From: Schleiferiaceae bacterium
GTDB lineage: Bacteria; Bacteroidota; Bacteroidia; Flavobacteriales; Schleiferiaceae
Assembly (NCBI GenBank): GCA_030831045.1
Contig: JAURMB010000002.1
Location: forward strand, 1 to 18,193
Length of the DNA stretch: 18,193 nt
Reading direction: 5' to 3'
Numbering within the stretch: the stretch's first letter is position 1; each line of letters begins with the position of its first letter. The translations under genes and the position numbers were made by a program. The notes below the pieces were generated by a model. It searched no databases and was not told the origin of the DNA. It was given only the letters and a program-made list of their open reading frames with translations. Below, piece by piece: positions 1-6,478 of the stretch.

Positions 1-54
1 TTTAGAGATACCTGCGTCTGCAGCGATGGCATCGATGAGTTCTGCCTTGTTCAT
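1..54 (-). CDS. HU-family DNA-binding protein, N-terminal fragment (runs off the left edge)
   Basis: The minus strand from 54 reads MNKAELIDAIAADAGISK, the typical opening of HU/IHF-family histone-like proteins, small dimeric nucleoid proteins that bend and compact DNA. Only 18 codons are inside the window, so the DNA-binding arm cannot be seen and HU cannot be told from a more specialised paralogue. The ATG is well placed: a consensus Bacteroidota promoter lies about 40 bases upstream, just after the end of fmt. The gene therefore appears to have its own promoter, although it follows fmt on the same strand. Confidence 0.85.
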   Translation of the reverse strand, partial: MNKAELIDAIAADAGISK

Positions 55-94
55 GCTTGATGTTTTTAAAGTGTGATTAAACGTTTGGTTTTCC

Positions 95-124
95 CAAATA
101 TAGTCGGAAACGCAATACGTGCAA
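95..124 (-). promoter_or_regulatory. Bacteroidota-type promoter of the HU gene
   Basis: On the minus strand a TTG (positions 124-122) is followed by 19 bases and then TATATTTG (102-95). This matches the phylum's primary sigma consensus, TTG-N19-TAnnTTTG, with no mismatch. The -7 box ends 40 bases before the HU ATG, which predicts a leader of about 30-35 bases. The -33 element lies only five bases past the fmt stop codon. It is the best promoter in the window. Confidence 0.75.
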
Positions 125-128
125 GGAT

Positions 129-1091
129 TTAGTCAATTTTTTGACCACTTAGGGTAAATCGGCCCCTAATTCGCGATCCGCGCAAAAATTCAGCGGTCGG
201 CATGCGGCGTTTTCCGGGCCATTGAACCTCGTGAATTACGGACGTTCCGTGTGCATCTACAACTTTAATATGCTCATTGTCAATAGTATAGCATAATTCT
301 CCTTCTGGTGATTGCGGTGCGGTGGGCCAATAGTCGCTCGCGAAGAGTTTAAATCGCGCTCCGTTGTGCTCTGGACTCGGAAGGCTTGCTCCAGGCATCG
401 GATCGCAGGCCCGAATGCGGTTGTGCACCGCCAAGGAGCTGTTTTGGAGTTCAAGTTGTGCGAATTCCGGCCCTAATTTGGGAGCCAGCCGGTGCTCCGT
501 GGCATCGGGTTGCGGGCGAAGCTTTAATCCGTTTCGGCCTAATTCCGCCAAAACGCGCACCGCTAATTCTGCGCCTGCTACGGCCATGCGGGGGTACAGG
601 CTGCCAAGCGTTTCGTTTGGTCCGACGTTTAAGGTAACGAGGTCCAGAATCGGGCCTTCGTCGATATGGGCATTGAGCGAAAAAGCCGTCAGGCCGGTTT
701 GCGGGTCGCCGTGCGCAAGGCTCCACTGAATCGGGGCCGCGCCCCGCAGGTCGGGAAGCAGGGATCCGTGGATGTTCAACGAACCCAAAGGGGGCATAGA
801 CCAAACGACCTCGGGCAGCATGCGAAAGGCCACCACAGTGAACACGTCGGCGTTCACGGCGCGCAATTCCGCCAAAAAAACCTCGTCGCGCAGCCGTTCG
901 GGGCGCAAAACGGGGATGCCCTGAGCCTCGGCCGCACGCGCTACGGGAGCGGGCTGGATGGATTGACCGCGGCCACTGGGACGATCCGGGGCCGTGACTA
1001 CGGCGCAAACGTCAACATCGGGTGCCGCCACGAGTGCTTCGAGGCAGGTCACCGCGAAATCGGGAGTGCCAAAGAAAACGGTTCGAATCAT
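129..1091 (-). CDS. fmt: Methionyl-tRNA formyltransferase
   Basis: Transfers a formyl group from 10-formyltetrahydrofolate to the amino group of methionyl-initiator tRNA in the cytoplasm, preparing it for translation initiation. The protein has 320 residues, close to the usual 310-320. It begins with the family's Rossmann-like strand (MIRTVFFGTPDFA). The catalytic triad is in the canonical places: Asn106 and His108 in SLNIHGSLLPDLRGAAPIQ, and Asp144 in HIDEG. The tetrahydrofolate-site SLLP segment and the following RGAAPIQ are intact. From about residue 205 the rest corresponds to the C-terminal tRNA-binding OB-type domain. It starts 16 bases after the recQ stop on the same strand, so the two are probably co-transcribed. 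No deformylase gene is next to it here, unlike the def-fmt pair of many bacteria. No terminator was seen before the HU promoter. Confidence 0.96.
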   Translation of the reverse strand: MIRTVFFGTPDFAVTCLEALVAAPDVDVCAVVTAPDRPSGRGQSIQPAPVARAAEAQGIPVLRPERLRDEVFLAELRAVNADVFTVVAFRMLPEVVWSMPPLGSLNIHGSLLPDLRGAAPIQWSLAHGDPQTGLTAFSLNAHIDEGPILDLVTLNVGPNETLGSLYPRMAVAGAELAVRVLAELGRNGLKLRPQPDATEHRLAPKLGPEFAQLELQNSSLAVHNRIRACDPMPGASLPSPEHNGARFKLFASDYWPTAPQSPEGELCYTIDNEHIKVVDAHGTSVIHEVQWPGKRRMPTAEFLRGSRIRGRFTLSGQKID

Positions 1092-1107
1092 GCCACAAAG
1101 GTCGCGC

Positions 1108-2964
1108 TTAAAGCTGCATCCACCCGTCGGCGTCGACGTTCCACCAACCGAACGAACATCCCTGTGTAAGAAGCGCTAAAAAATCGCTGCGCGTTAGCGG
1201 GAGCATCCGGGCGGCCGCGGCAATCTGCAACCGTTGGTCGGGAGCCGACCTAAGGGCTTCCAGGAGCTGGCGCGCGGCGTCTTCAGGTTGGTTGCGGCGA
1301 GTGCACACGTCGCACTGTCCGCAATCGCTACCGGATTCGCCAAAGTAGGCGAGGAGTTCCCCAAAGCGGCAGGTGGTTGAATGGGGGTCGAGCATCGCTA
1401 AAATGGCGCGTGCCCGCCCTAAAATTCGGTTGCGGTCAAGGTCCCATTCGGCTTTAGTTATGGGGCTTGTAGGCTGGGGGTAGCGTGGATGCATCCAGCG
1501 GTATGTACTGCCCGAGGCGCCGGGCTCGGCGTCGAGAAGGCCTAGGTCGGCTGCCGAAAAGAGGAGGGAACGCAGTTCGGCAAGCGTCCAAGGGCCTAAG
1601 GGCGCGAGCGAGGCCAAGTCGACGGTTTCTGCGTGGTGAACAATCCCGGGAACCTTGCGCGCCAAAGCATAAAGTAACGCAGCATACTTAGGGTTAGCCT
1701 CGGCCACGTCGACGAGGTCGCTCCCGCCGTACACCAGCCGAACCCGTACGCTGGTTTCTACGCCTTCGAGCGCTTCGGCGAGTCCTTTGCGCGCCATGAT
1801 GCGGAGCAGCAGCTCTTCGGAAGGCGTATGCGGCTTGAGGCGCACGCCTGGTCCGTCGCCCACCGCAATCTGGGCCCTGCTCGCCATCGCGTGGTACTGC
1901 TGCACCCATTCTGAAAACTCGGGCATGCTGCGCTCCATTTTGCGGCGGAACTGTCCCAACGACTTGGAATCGAGCAAAATGAGTGCTTGGGCCGGCTGGC
2001 CATCGCGACCGCCGCGCCCCATTTCTTGGTAAAGGGCTTCGGGGCTTTCGGGCACTTCTACGTGAAGAACTTGGCGCACATTGGGTTGATCGATTCCCAT
2101 GCCAAAGGCAGTTGTGGCCACCATCGTGCGGACTTCGCCAAGGGACCAAGCGGTCTGAAGGCGCGAGCGCTCTTCACGGGGTAAGCCCGCATGGTATGCG
2201 GCCGCAGGAATGTTCCGCTGCCGCAGCAGTTCAGCCCACCGGGTGGCGCCTGCTCGGCTGCGCACGTACACGATCTGCCGGCCGTCATTGGGCCGCAGCG
2301 ACGCGACACATGCTTGAGCTACGTCGGGAACGACGCGCACGGTCCAGTGCAGGTTGGGGCGCGCAAACGAAGCTTGAAACACCTGGGGCTCCTTGAGTCC
2401 GAGTGAGGCCACGATGTCGCGGAGCACTTCAGGGGTCGCTGAAGCCGTCAGGGCGAGGCAGGGCACTTTGGGCAATGCCGCGCGCAGCGATTGAAGCAGC
2501 AAGTACTGCGGCCTGAAGTCGTGCCCCCACTGACTGACGCAGTGGGCCTCGTCGATGGCCAGTAAGCGCACGTCCCAGTGTTCGAGAACGGCCAAAAAGT
2601 TTTTTGATTGGGCGCGTTCCGGCGAGACGTAGGCAAACTGAGGCGGATGCTGCTGCAGCCGCATCCAATCGGCAGGCTTAAGGTCTCCGGCGAGGGAGCG
2701 CGCATCGATTCCGCGCTGAACGAGCTGGTGGACCTGGTCCGCCATGAGTGAAATAAGCGGAGAAATTACCACAGTGGTTCCGCCGAAGACCAGTCCGGGC
2801 ACCTGAAAGCACAGCGATTTTCCGCCCCCGGTGGGCAGCAGGGCCACGGTATCGCAGCCCGACAGTACCGATTCGGCAATGGGTCGCTGAAGCGGTCGAA
2901 AGTCCGCATAGCCCCAAATCGAGGAGAGTACGGCCGATAGCCGATCAGGAGCGCTGGACGACAT
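1108..2964 (-). CDS. recQ: RecQ-family ATP-dependent DNA helicase
   Basis: A 3'-5' superfamily 2 DNA helicase acting in recombination and fork repair. Visible motifs: motif 0 FRPLQ (22-26, adenine-binding Gln26), Walker A PTGGGKS (44-50), DEAH (138-141) followed by the aromatic-rich loop CVSQWGHDFRP, TASAT (motif III, 173-177), and motif VI QEMGRGGRDG (313-322) with the arginine finger. Four cysteines (532, 548, 551, 554) form a zinc cluster, but they lie about 210 residues after motif VI, beyond a predicted winged-helix segment. In E. coli RecQ the zinc cluster directly follows the helicase core. I recall this order from other Bacteroidota RecQ proteins. No HRDC domain is evident, and the protein ends at residue 618. 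The ATG lies inside the end of the upstream ATPase gene (20-base overlap), which suggests translational coupling. Confidence 0.93.
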   Translation of the reverse strand: MSSSAPDRLSAVLSSIWGYADFRPLQRPIAESVLSGCDTVALLPTGGGKSLCFQVPGLVFGGTTVVISPLISLMADQVHQLVQRGIDARSLAGDLKPADWMRLQQHPPQFAYVSPERAQSKNFLAVLEHWDVRLLAIDEAHCVSQWGHDFRPQYLLLQSLRAALPKVPCLALTASATPEVLRDIVASLGLKEPQVFQASFARPNLHWTVRVVPDVAQACVASLRPNDGRQIVYVRSRAGATRWAELLRQRNIPAAAYHAGLPREERSRLQTAWSLGEVRTMVATTAFGMGIDQPNVRQVLHVEVPESPEALYQEMGRGGRDGQPAQALILLDSKSLGQFRRKMERSMPEFSEWVQQYHAMASRAQIAVGDGPGVRLKPHTPSEELLLRIMARKGLAEALEGVETSVRVRLVYGGSDLVDVAEANPKYAALLYALARKVPGIVHHAETVDLASLAPLGPWTLAELRSLLFSAADLGLLDAEPGASGSTYRWMHPRYPQPTSPITKAEWDLDRNRILGRARAILAMLDPHSTTCRFGELLAYFGESGSDCGQCDVCTRRNQPEDAARQLLEALRSAPDQRLQIAAAARMLPLTRSDFLALLTQGCSFGWWNVDADGWMQL

Positions 2965-3496
2965 TTAAGATGAACTCGACGCGTTCTTCGACCGACTTGC
3001 GCGGAACCTCGATAAGCTCGTACCCCAACGAAGTGTAGGTAGACACCAGCGATTCGTGCACTTGAACGGCGGTTTCAAAGGGCTCCCAGCGGGCATCGTC
3101 GGTGCGGTAAATGGCCTCCCAGGGCGGAAAAATAAATACTTTATAGTGGTAGGGGAAGGGAGCGGGGTCCATCCAGTCAGGAACGGGCTTGTCGCCCGCC
3201 TGCAGGTAGCTGAGGGTGTCCAGCAGGCTGCGGTCAAAAAACACGTCACCCGCGTAGTTAGCCGCTTCGCGGTGCTGGTCGCTGCGCAGCTTCCAGATCA
3301 CTTCAGAAAACGCCAAGAGGTTGCGCCAGGGGTCATCGCCTCCCAGCTTGGTTCCCTCTTGAGTAATAATGTCGCGCGAAATCTCGTGAAGCACAGGGTA
3401 ACCCAGGTCCTGCAGCCGCGCCACCACCGAGGTTTTTCCGGTCGAGGGGGCGCCCGTGAGAACGATACGGCGGGTTGTGCTGTTACTTTGGGTCAT
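2945..3496 (-). CDS. AAA_28/NadR-like P-loop ATPase (putative nucleoside/nucleotide kinase)
   Basis: A 183-residue P-loop protein. Walker A is GAPSTGKT (15-22). A Walker B-like segment VFFDRS (85-90) is followed by LLDTLSY, and a charged segment near residues 130-140 (YRTDDARWE) resembles the lid of NadR/Ttd14-type kinases. The family includes nicotinamide riboside kinase and other small-molecule kinases, but the true substrate cannot be read from the sequence. I chose the ATG at 3496. An in-frame TTG at 3508 would add four residues and overlap the divergent DUF493 gene further. The ATG overlaps the DUF493 ATG within one CATG. Its 3' end overlaps the recQ start, so ATPase-recQ-fmt is likely one transcript. 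A TAGTTTTG box at 3535-3528, inside DUF493, is a possible promoter. Confidence 0.85.
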   Translation of the reverse strand: MTQSNSTTRRIVLTGAPSTGKTSVVARLQDLGYPVLHEISRDIITQEGTKLGGDDPWRNLLAFSEVIWKLRSDQHREAANYAGDVFFDRSLLDTLSYLQAGDKPVPDWMDPAPFPYHYKVFIFPPWEAIYRTDDARWEPFETAVQVHESLVSTYTSLGYELIEVPRKSVEERVEFILNVVQRS

Positions 3497-3761
3497 GGAG
3501 GAAGTCAAATTTCGCGAACTGCTGGAGCAAAACTACACCTGGCCCGCGCTGTATATGTTTAAATTCATTTGTCCGGCCAACAACGCGTCGATTGCGAAGC
3601 TGGAACAGCTGTTTGACCCTGAAGTAGCCGAGCTGTCGCTGCGCCCTTCTTCTAAGGGAAATTACGTTTCGTTCACCGCTAAGGAGCTGATGATCAGCGT
3701 CGATGCGGTCGTGGAACGCTACCAACAAGCCCAGGGAATCCCCGGGCTCATCAGCCTTTAG
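3495..3761 (+). CDS. DUF493 (YbeD-like) family protein
   Basis: A small 88-residue protein (MEEVKFRELLEQNYTWPALY...) with the features of the DUF493/YbeD family: an N-terminal helix, the strand MFKFICP (21-27), and a later S-x-K-GNYVSFT segment (52-61), as expected for an ACT-like ferredoxin fold. The family's function is not established, so none is assigned. The ATG at 3495 gives the family's usual length. A GTG at 3456 would add 13 atypical residues from inside the ATPase coding region. It is the only plus-strand gene between two minus-strand genes. Its start overlaps the ATPase start within CATG (3494-3497) and its stop overlaps the clpC stop within TTAG (3758-3761). The sequence TTACTTTG (3483-3490), four bases before the ATG, may be a weak -7 box giving an almost leaderless message. 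Confidence 0.87.
   Translation: MEEVKFRELLEQNYTWPALYMFKFICPANNASIAKLEQLFDPEVAELSLRPSSKGNYVSFTAKELMISVDAVVERYQQAQGIPGLISL
3528..3535 (-). promoter_or_regulatory. Possible -7 box for the ATPase-recQ-fmt operon, inside DUF493
   Basis: The minus strand reads TAGTTTTG at 3535-3528, a match to TAnnTTTG, 31 bases before the ATPase ATG. No TTG is visible at the usual distance upstream, so only half of the promoter is supported. Because the two divergent genes overlap at their starts, any promoter for the operon must lie within DUF493, which makes this candidate worth recording. Confidence 0.35.
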
Positions 3762-6316
3762 TCGTTCGACTCCGCTGGCTGGCTGGGCTCGACATTCACC
3801 TTGGGCGAAATGCTTAAGGTGAGTTGCTCGGCAGCCGGCGCTCCCGTGAACACCACCGTGTCGCCCGGATGAAAGGCACCCTTGACGATTTCTTCAGCCA
3901 ACGGATCCTCGACGTAGCGCTGAATCGCTCGCTGCAGGGGTCGCGCTCCAAACTTGGGGTCGTAGCCCTTCTCGGCCAAAAACGCCACAGCCGTGTCGTC
4001 GAGGCTCACGTGGTATTCCAAGGAGGTCATGCGGCGAAGTAGGCTCTCGAGTTCGATGTGAACAATCCGTGAAATGTCTTCTTTCTCCAGCGGTTGAAAC
4101 ACGATAACGTCGTCAATTCGGTTGAGAAATTCGGGTGCAAACGCCTTTTTGAGGGCCGTTTCAATCACCCCCTTGGCGAGCTCTTCGGCGTTGCTCTGGC
4201 GCGTTTGGGTGCCAAAGCCCACACCGGTCCCAAAATCTTTGAGCTGGCGGGAGCCGATGTTCGACGTCATTATAATCAAGGCATTCTTGAAATCGACTTT
4301 GCGGCCGAGGCTGTCGGTCATGTGGCCGTCATCAAGCGCCTGAAGGAGCAGATTGAATACGTCAGGGTGTGCTTTTTCAATTTCGTCGAGCAGCACTACC
4401 GAGTAGGGTTTGCGGCGCACTTTCTCGGTAAGCTGACCGCCTTCTTCGTACCCTACGTATCCCGGAGGCGCTCCAACGAGCCGCGTAATCGCAAACTTCT
4501 CCATGTATTCTGACATGTCGATGCGAATGAGGGCGTCGGCCGAATCAAAAAGCTGAATAGCAATTTCTTTGGCGAGCTGCGTTTTTCCGACGCCCGTCGG
4601 GCCCAAAAAGATGAATGAGCCTACGGGCTTGTTTGGGTCTTTGAGGCCCGCTCGGTTGCGTTGAATGGCGCGAACCACCTTGCGCACGGCTTCGTCTTGC
4701 CCGATAATCTTGCCTTTGATGTCGGTCTCCATCGCGGCTAACTTGGCCAGCTCGTCTTTCGACACTTTGCGCACCGGTATTCCCGTCATCATGGCTACAA
4801 CCTCGGCAATGTCGTCTTCGGTCACCGGAGTGCGGTTTTTGCGAACTTCTTCGTCCCACTCGGCCTGAACGTGCGCGAGCTTGGCTTCGATTTGCTTCTC
4901 GTCGTCGCGGAGCTTAGCCGCTTCTTCGTAGCGCTGCTTTTTAACCACCTCCATCTTTTGCTGGCGGACGGCTTCGAGCTGTTCCTCGAGTTCGCGAACG
5001 CCTTGGGGAACCGAAATGGACCCTAAATGCACACGGCTGCCGGCCTCGTCCAAAGCGTCGATCGCCTTGTCGGGCAAAAAGCGATCAGGCACGTAGCGAA
5101 CGGTCAGCGAAACGCAGGCCGCAAGGGCCTCGTCGGTGTAGGAGACGTTGTGGTGCTCCTCGTACTTCGGCTTGAGGTTCTGCAAAATCTGGAACGTTTC
5201 GTCAGGGCTAGGCGGATCCACCATGACCTTCTGAAAACGTCGTTCCAGCGCACCGTCTTTTTCAATGTACTGGCGGTACTCGTCGAGTGTCGTGGCGCCA
5301 ATGCACTGAATTTCGCCACGCGCCAATGCCGGCTTAAACATGTTGCTCGCATCGAGTGAGCCCGTGGCGCCCCCAGCGCCTACAATCGTGTGGATTTCGT
5401 CGATGAACAAAATGATGTCGTCGTTCTTCTCGAGTTCATTCATCAGGGCCTTCATGCGCTCCTCGAACTGCCCTCGGTACTTGGTTCCGGCAACCAAGCT
5501 GGCCAAATCGAGGGTGACCACGCGCTTGCCAAACAGTACGCGGCTGACTTGCTTCTGTACAATTTTTAGGGCCAAGCCTTCAGCGATCGCTGACTTGCCC
5601 ACTCCGGGTTCGCCAATGAGCAGGGGGTTGTTCTTCTTGCGGCGGCTGAGCACCTGGCTGACGCGCTCAATTTCTTTTTCGCGCCCCACCACCGGATCAA
5701 GTTTGTCTTCTTCGGCCAACTTGGTCAAGTCGCGTCCAAAATTGTCAAGCACGGGCGTTTTGCTCTTGGAGTCGCCGGCCTTGCTGGCTTTTGGGGTGCT
5801 TCCGCGTACCGGTTCGTCGTCGTCATCGTCTCCGCTGAGGGCCGCTGAGGGATTCGTGCCCCGGTCCGACTTGCGCTCTTCCATAAACCGAGTTTGGTAC
5901 TCGCTCTTAAGGGTTTCGTAATCAATGCCGAGGCTGCGCAAAACCGCTGCCACCGGATCGTTCTCGTTGCGCAAAATGCAGAGCAGGAGGTGGGCGGTGC
6001 GAATCACAGGGCTTCCGTAGAGCTTGGCTTCGAGAAACGTCGTTTTCAGGGCTTTTTCGGCCTGCCGCGTTAACGGAATGTTTTTGCGGCTCAGCGCCGG
6101 GTTTTCAACGGCTTGGTGAAGGCCTTCAATTTTATGGCGGACTTCGAGCAAATCCACGCCCAACGCTTGAAGCAATTCAATCGCGGAACCCGCTCCTTCG
6201 CGAATCAATCCGAGGACCAGGTGTTCGGTGCCGATGCTGTCGTGGCCCAGTCGCAGGGCCTCTTCTTTGCTGTACCCAATGACGTCCTTGACCCGGGGAG
6301 AGAAATTTTCATCCAT
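3758..6316 (-). CDS. clpC: ATP-dependent Clp protease ATP-binding subunit ClpC
   Basis: A Hsp100/Clp AAA+ unfoldase that feeds substrates to the ClpP peptidase in the cytoplasm. It has 852 residues, normal for Bacteroidota ClpC. In order: two Clp-N repeats (about 1-145), an acidic linker with five aspartates (163-167), a first AAA+ module with GEPGVGKS (235-242) and FIDEIH (304-309), a UVR/middle coiled-coil region (about 440-490) distinguishing it from ClpA, and a second AAA+ module with GPTGVGKT (572-579) and LLDEIEKAH (642-650). The loop VGFG (699-702) fits the ClpP-docking loop. No clpP or mcsAB genes are nearby. It is convergent with DUF493 (four-base stop overlap) and divergent from gyrA. 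A near-consensus -7 box lies five bases before its ATG. No terminator fits at its 3' end. Confidence 0.96.
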   Translation of the reverse strand: MDENFSPRVKDVIGYSKEEALRLGHDSIGTEHLVLGLIREGAGSAIELLQALGVDLLEVRHKIEGLHQAVENPALSRKNIPLTRQAEKALKTTFLEAKLYGSPVIRTAHLLLCILRNENDPVAAVLRSLGIDYETLKSEYQTRFMEERKSDRGTNPSAALSGDDDDDEPVRGSTPKASKAGDSKSKTPVLDNFGRDLTKLAEEDKLDPVVGREKEIERVSQVLSRRKKNNPLLIGEPGVGKSAIAEGLALKIVQKQVSRVLFGKRVVTLDLASLVAGTKYRGQFEERMKALMNELEKNDDIILFIDEIHTIVGAGGATGSLDASNMFKPALARGEIQCIGATTLDEYRQYIEKDGALERRFQKVMVDPPSPDETFQILQNLKPKYEEHHNVSYTDEALAACVSLTVRYVPDRFLPDKAIDALDEAGSRVHLGSISVPQGVRELEEQLEAVRQQKMEVVKKQRYEEAAKLRDDEKQIEAKLAHVQAEWDEEVRKNRTPVTEDDIAEVVAMMTGIPVRKVSKDELAKLAAMETDIKGKIIGQDEAVRKVVRAIQRNRAGLKDPNKPVGSFIFLGPTGVGKTQLAKEIAIQLFDSADALIRIDMSEYMEKFAITRLVGAPPGYVGYEEGGQLTEKVRRKPYSVVLLDEIEKAHPDVFNLLLQALDDGHMTDSLGRKVDFKNALIIMTSNIGSRQLKDFGTGVGFGTQTRQSNAEELAKGVIETALKKAFAPEFLNRIDDVIVFQPLEKEDISRIVHIELESLLRRMTSLEYHVSLDDTAVAFLAEKGYDPKFGARPLQRAIQRYVEDPLAEEIVKGAFHPGDTVVFTGAPAAEQLTLSISPKVNVEPSQPAESND

Positions 6317-6321
6317 ACCCC

Positions 6322-6329
6322 CAAAGTAA
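6322..6329 (-). promoter_or_regulatory. Possible -7 box for clpC
   Basis: The minus strand reads TTACTTTG (6329-6322), one mismatch from TAnnTTTG, five bases before the clpC ATG. No TTG was found at 17-23 bases upstream. The same octamer stands four bases before the DUF493 ATG. If it is used, the clpC message would be leaderless or nearly so. Confidence 0.35.
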
Positions 6330-6426
6330 CCAATGCTGTGCCATGTACCGACGCGAACGGCGGCGGCTTATTTATAAACATCAAATTGTGCATAAAACCC
6401 GAGAAAATCCCCGGCCCCACTGCACT

Positions 6427-6453
6427 TTGACCGAGTTCCGCCCCGTATTTTTG
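6427..6453 (+). promoter_or_regulatory. Putative gyrA promoter
   Basis: TATTTTTG (6446-6453) matches the Bacteroidota -7 box TAnnTTTG exactly. A TTG at 6427-6429 lies 16 bases upstream, slightly closer than the usual 17-23. The box ends 25 bases before the gyrA ATG, predicting a leader of about 20 bases. It sits in the 162-base spacer shared with divergent clpC. The rest of the spacer shows only an AT-rich patch (about 6369-6400) and no clear operator. Confidence 0.55.
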
Positions 6454-6478
6454 AAGGATATACTAGCTAACTGACATT

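Noticed and set aside
132..145. GTCAA-TTTT-TTGAC hairpin at the end of fmt as a terminator
   Set aside because: It has only five mostly A-T pairs, lies before the stop codon in the direction of transcription, and lacks a following T-run.
451..1008. A 185-codon minus-strand frame within fmt in another phase
   Set aside because: Arg/Ala/Gly-rich composition typical of an out-of-phase frame, and fmt is unambiguous.
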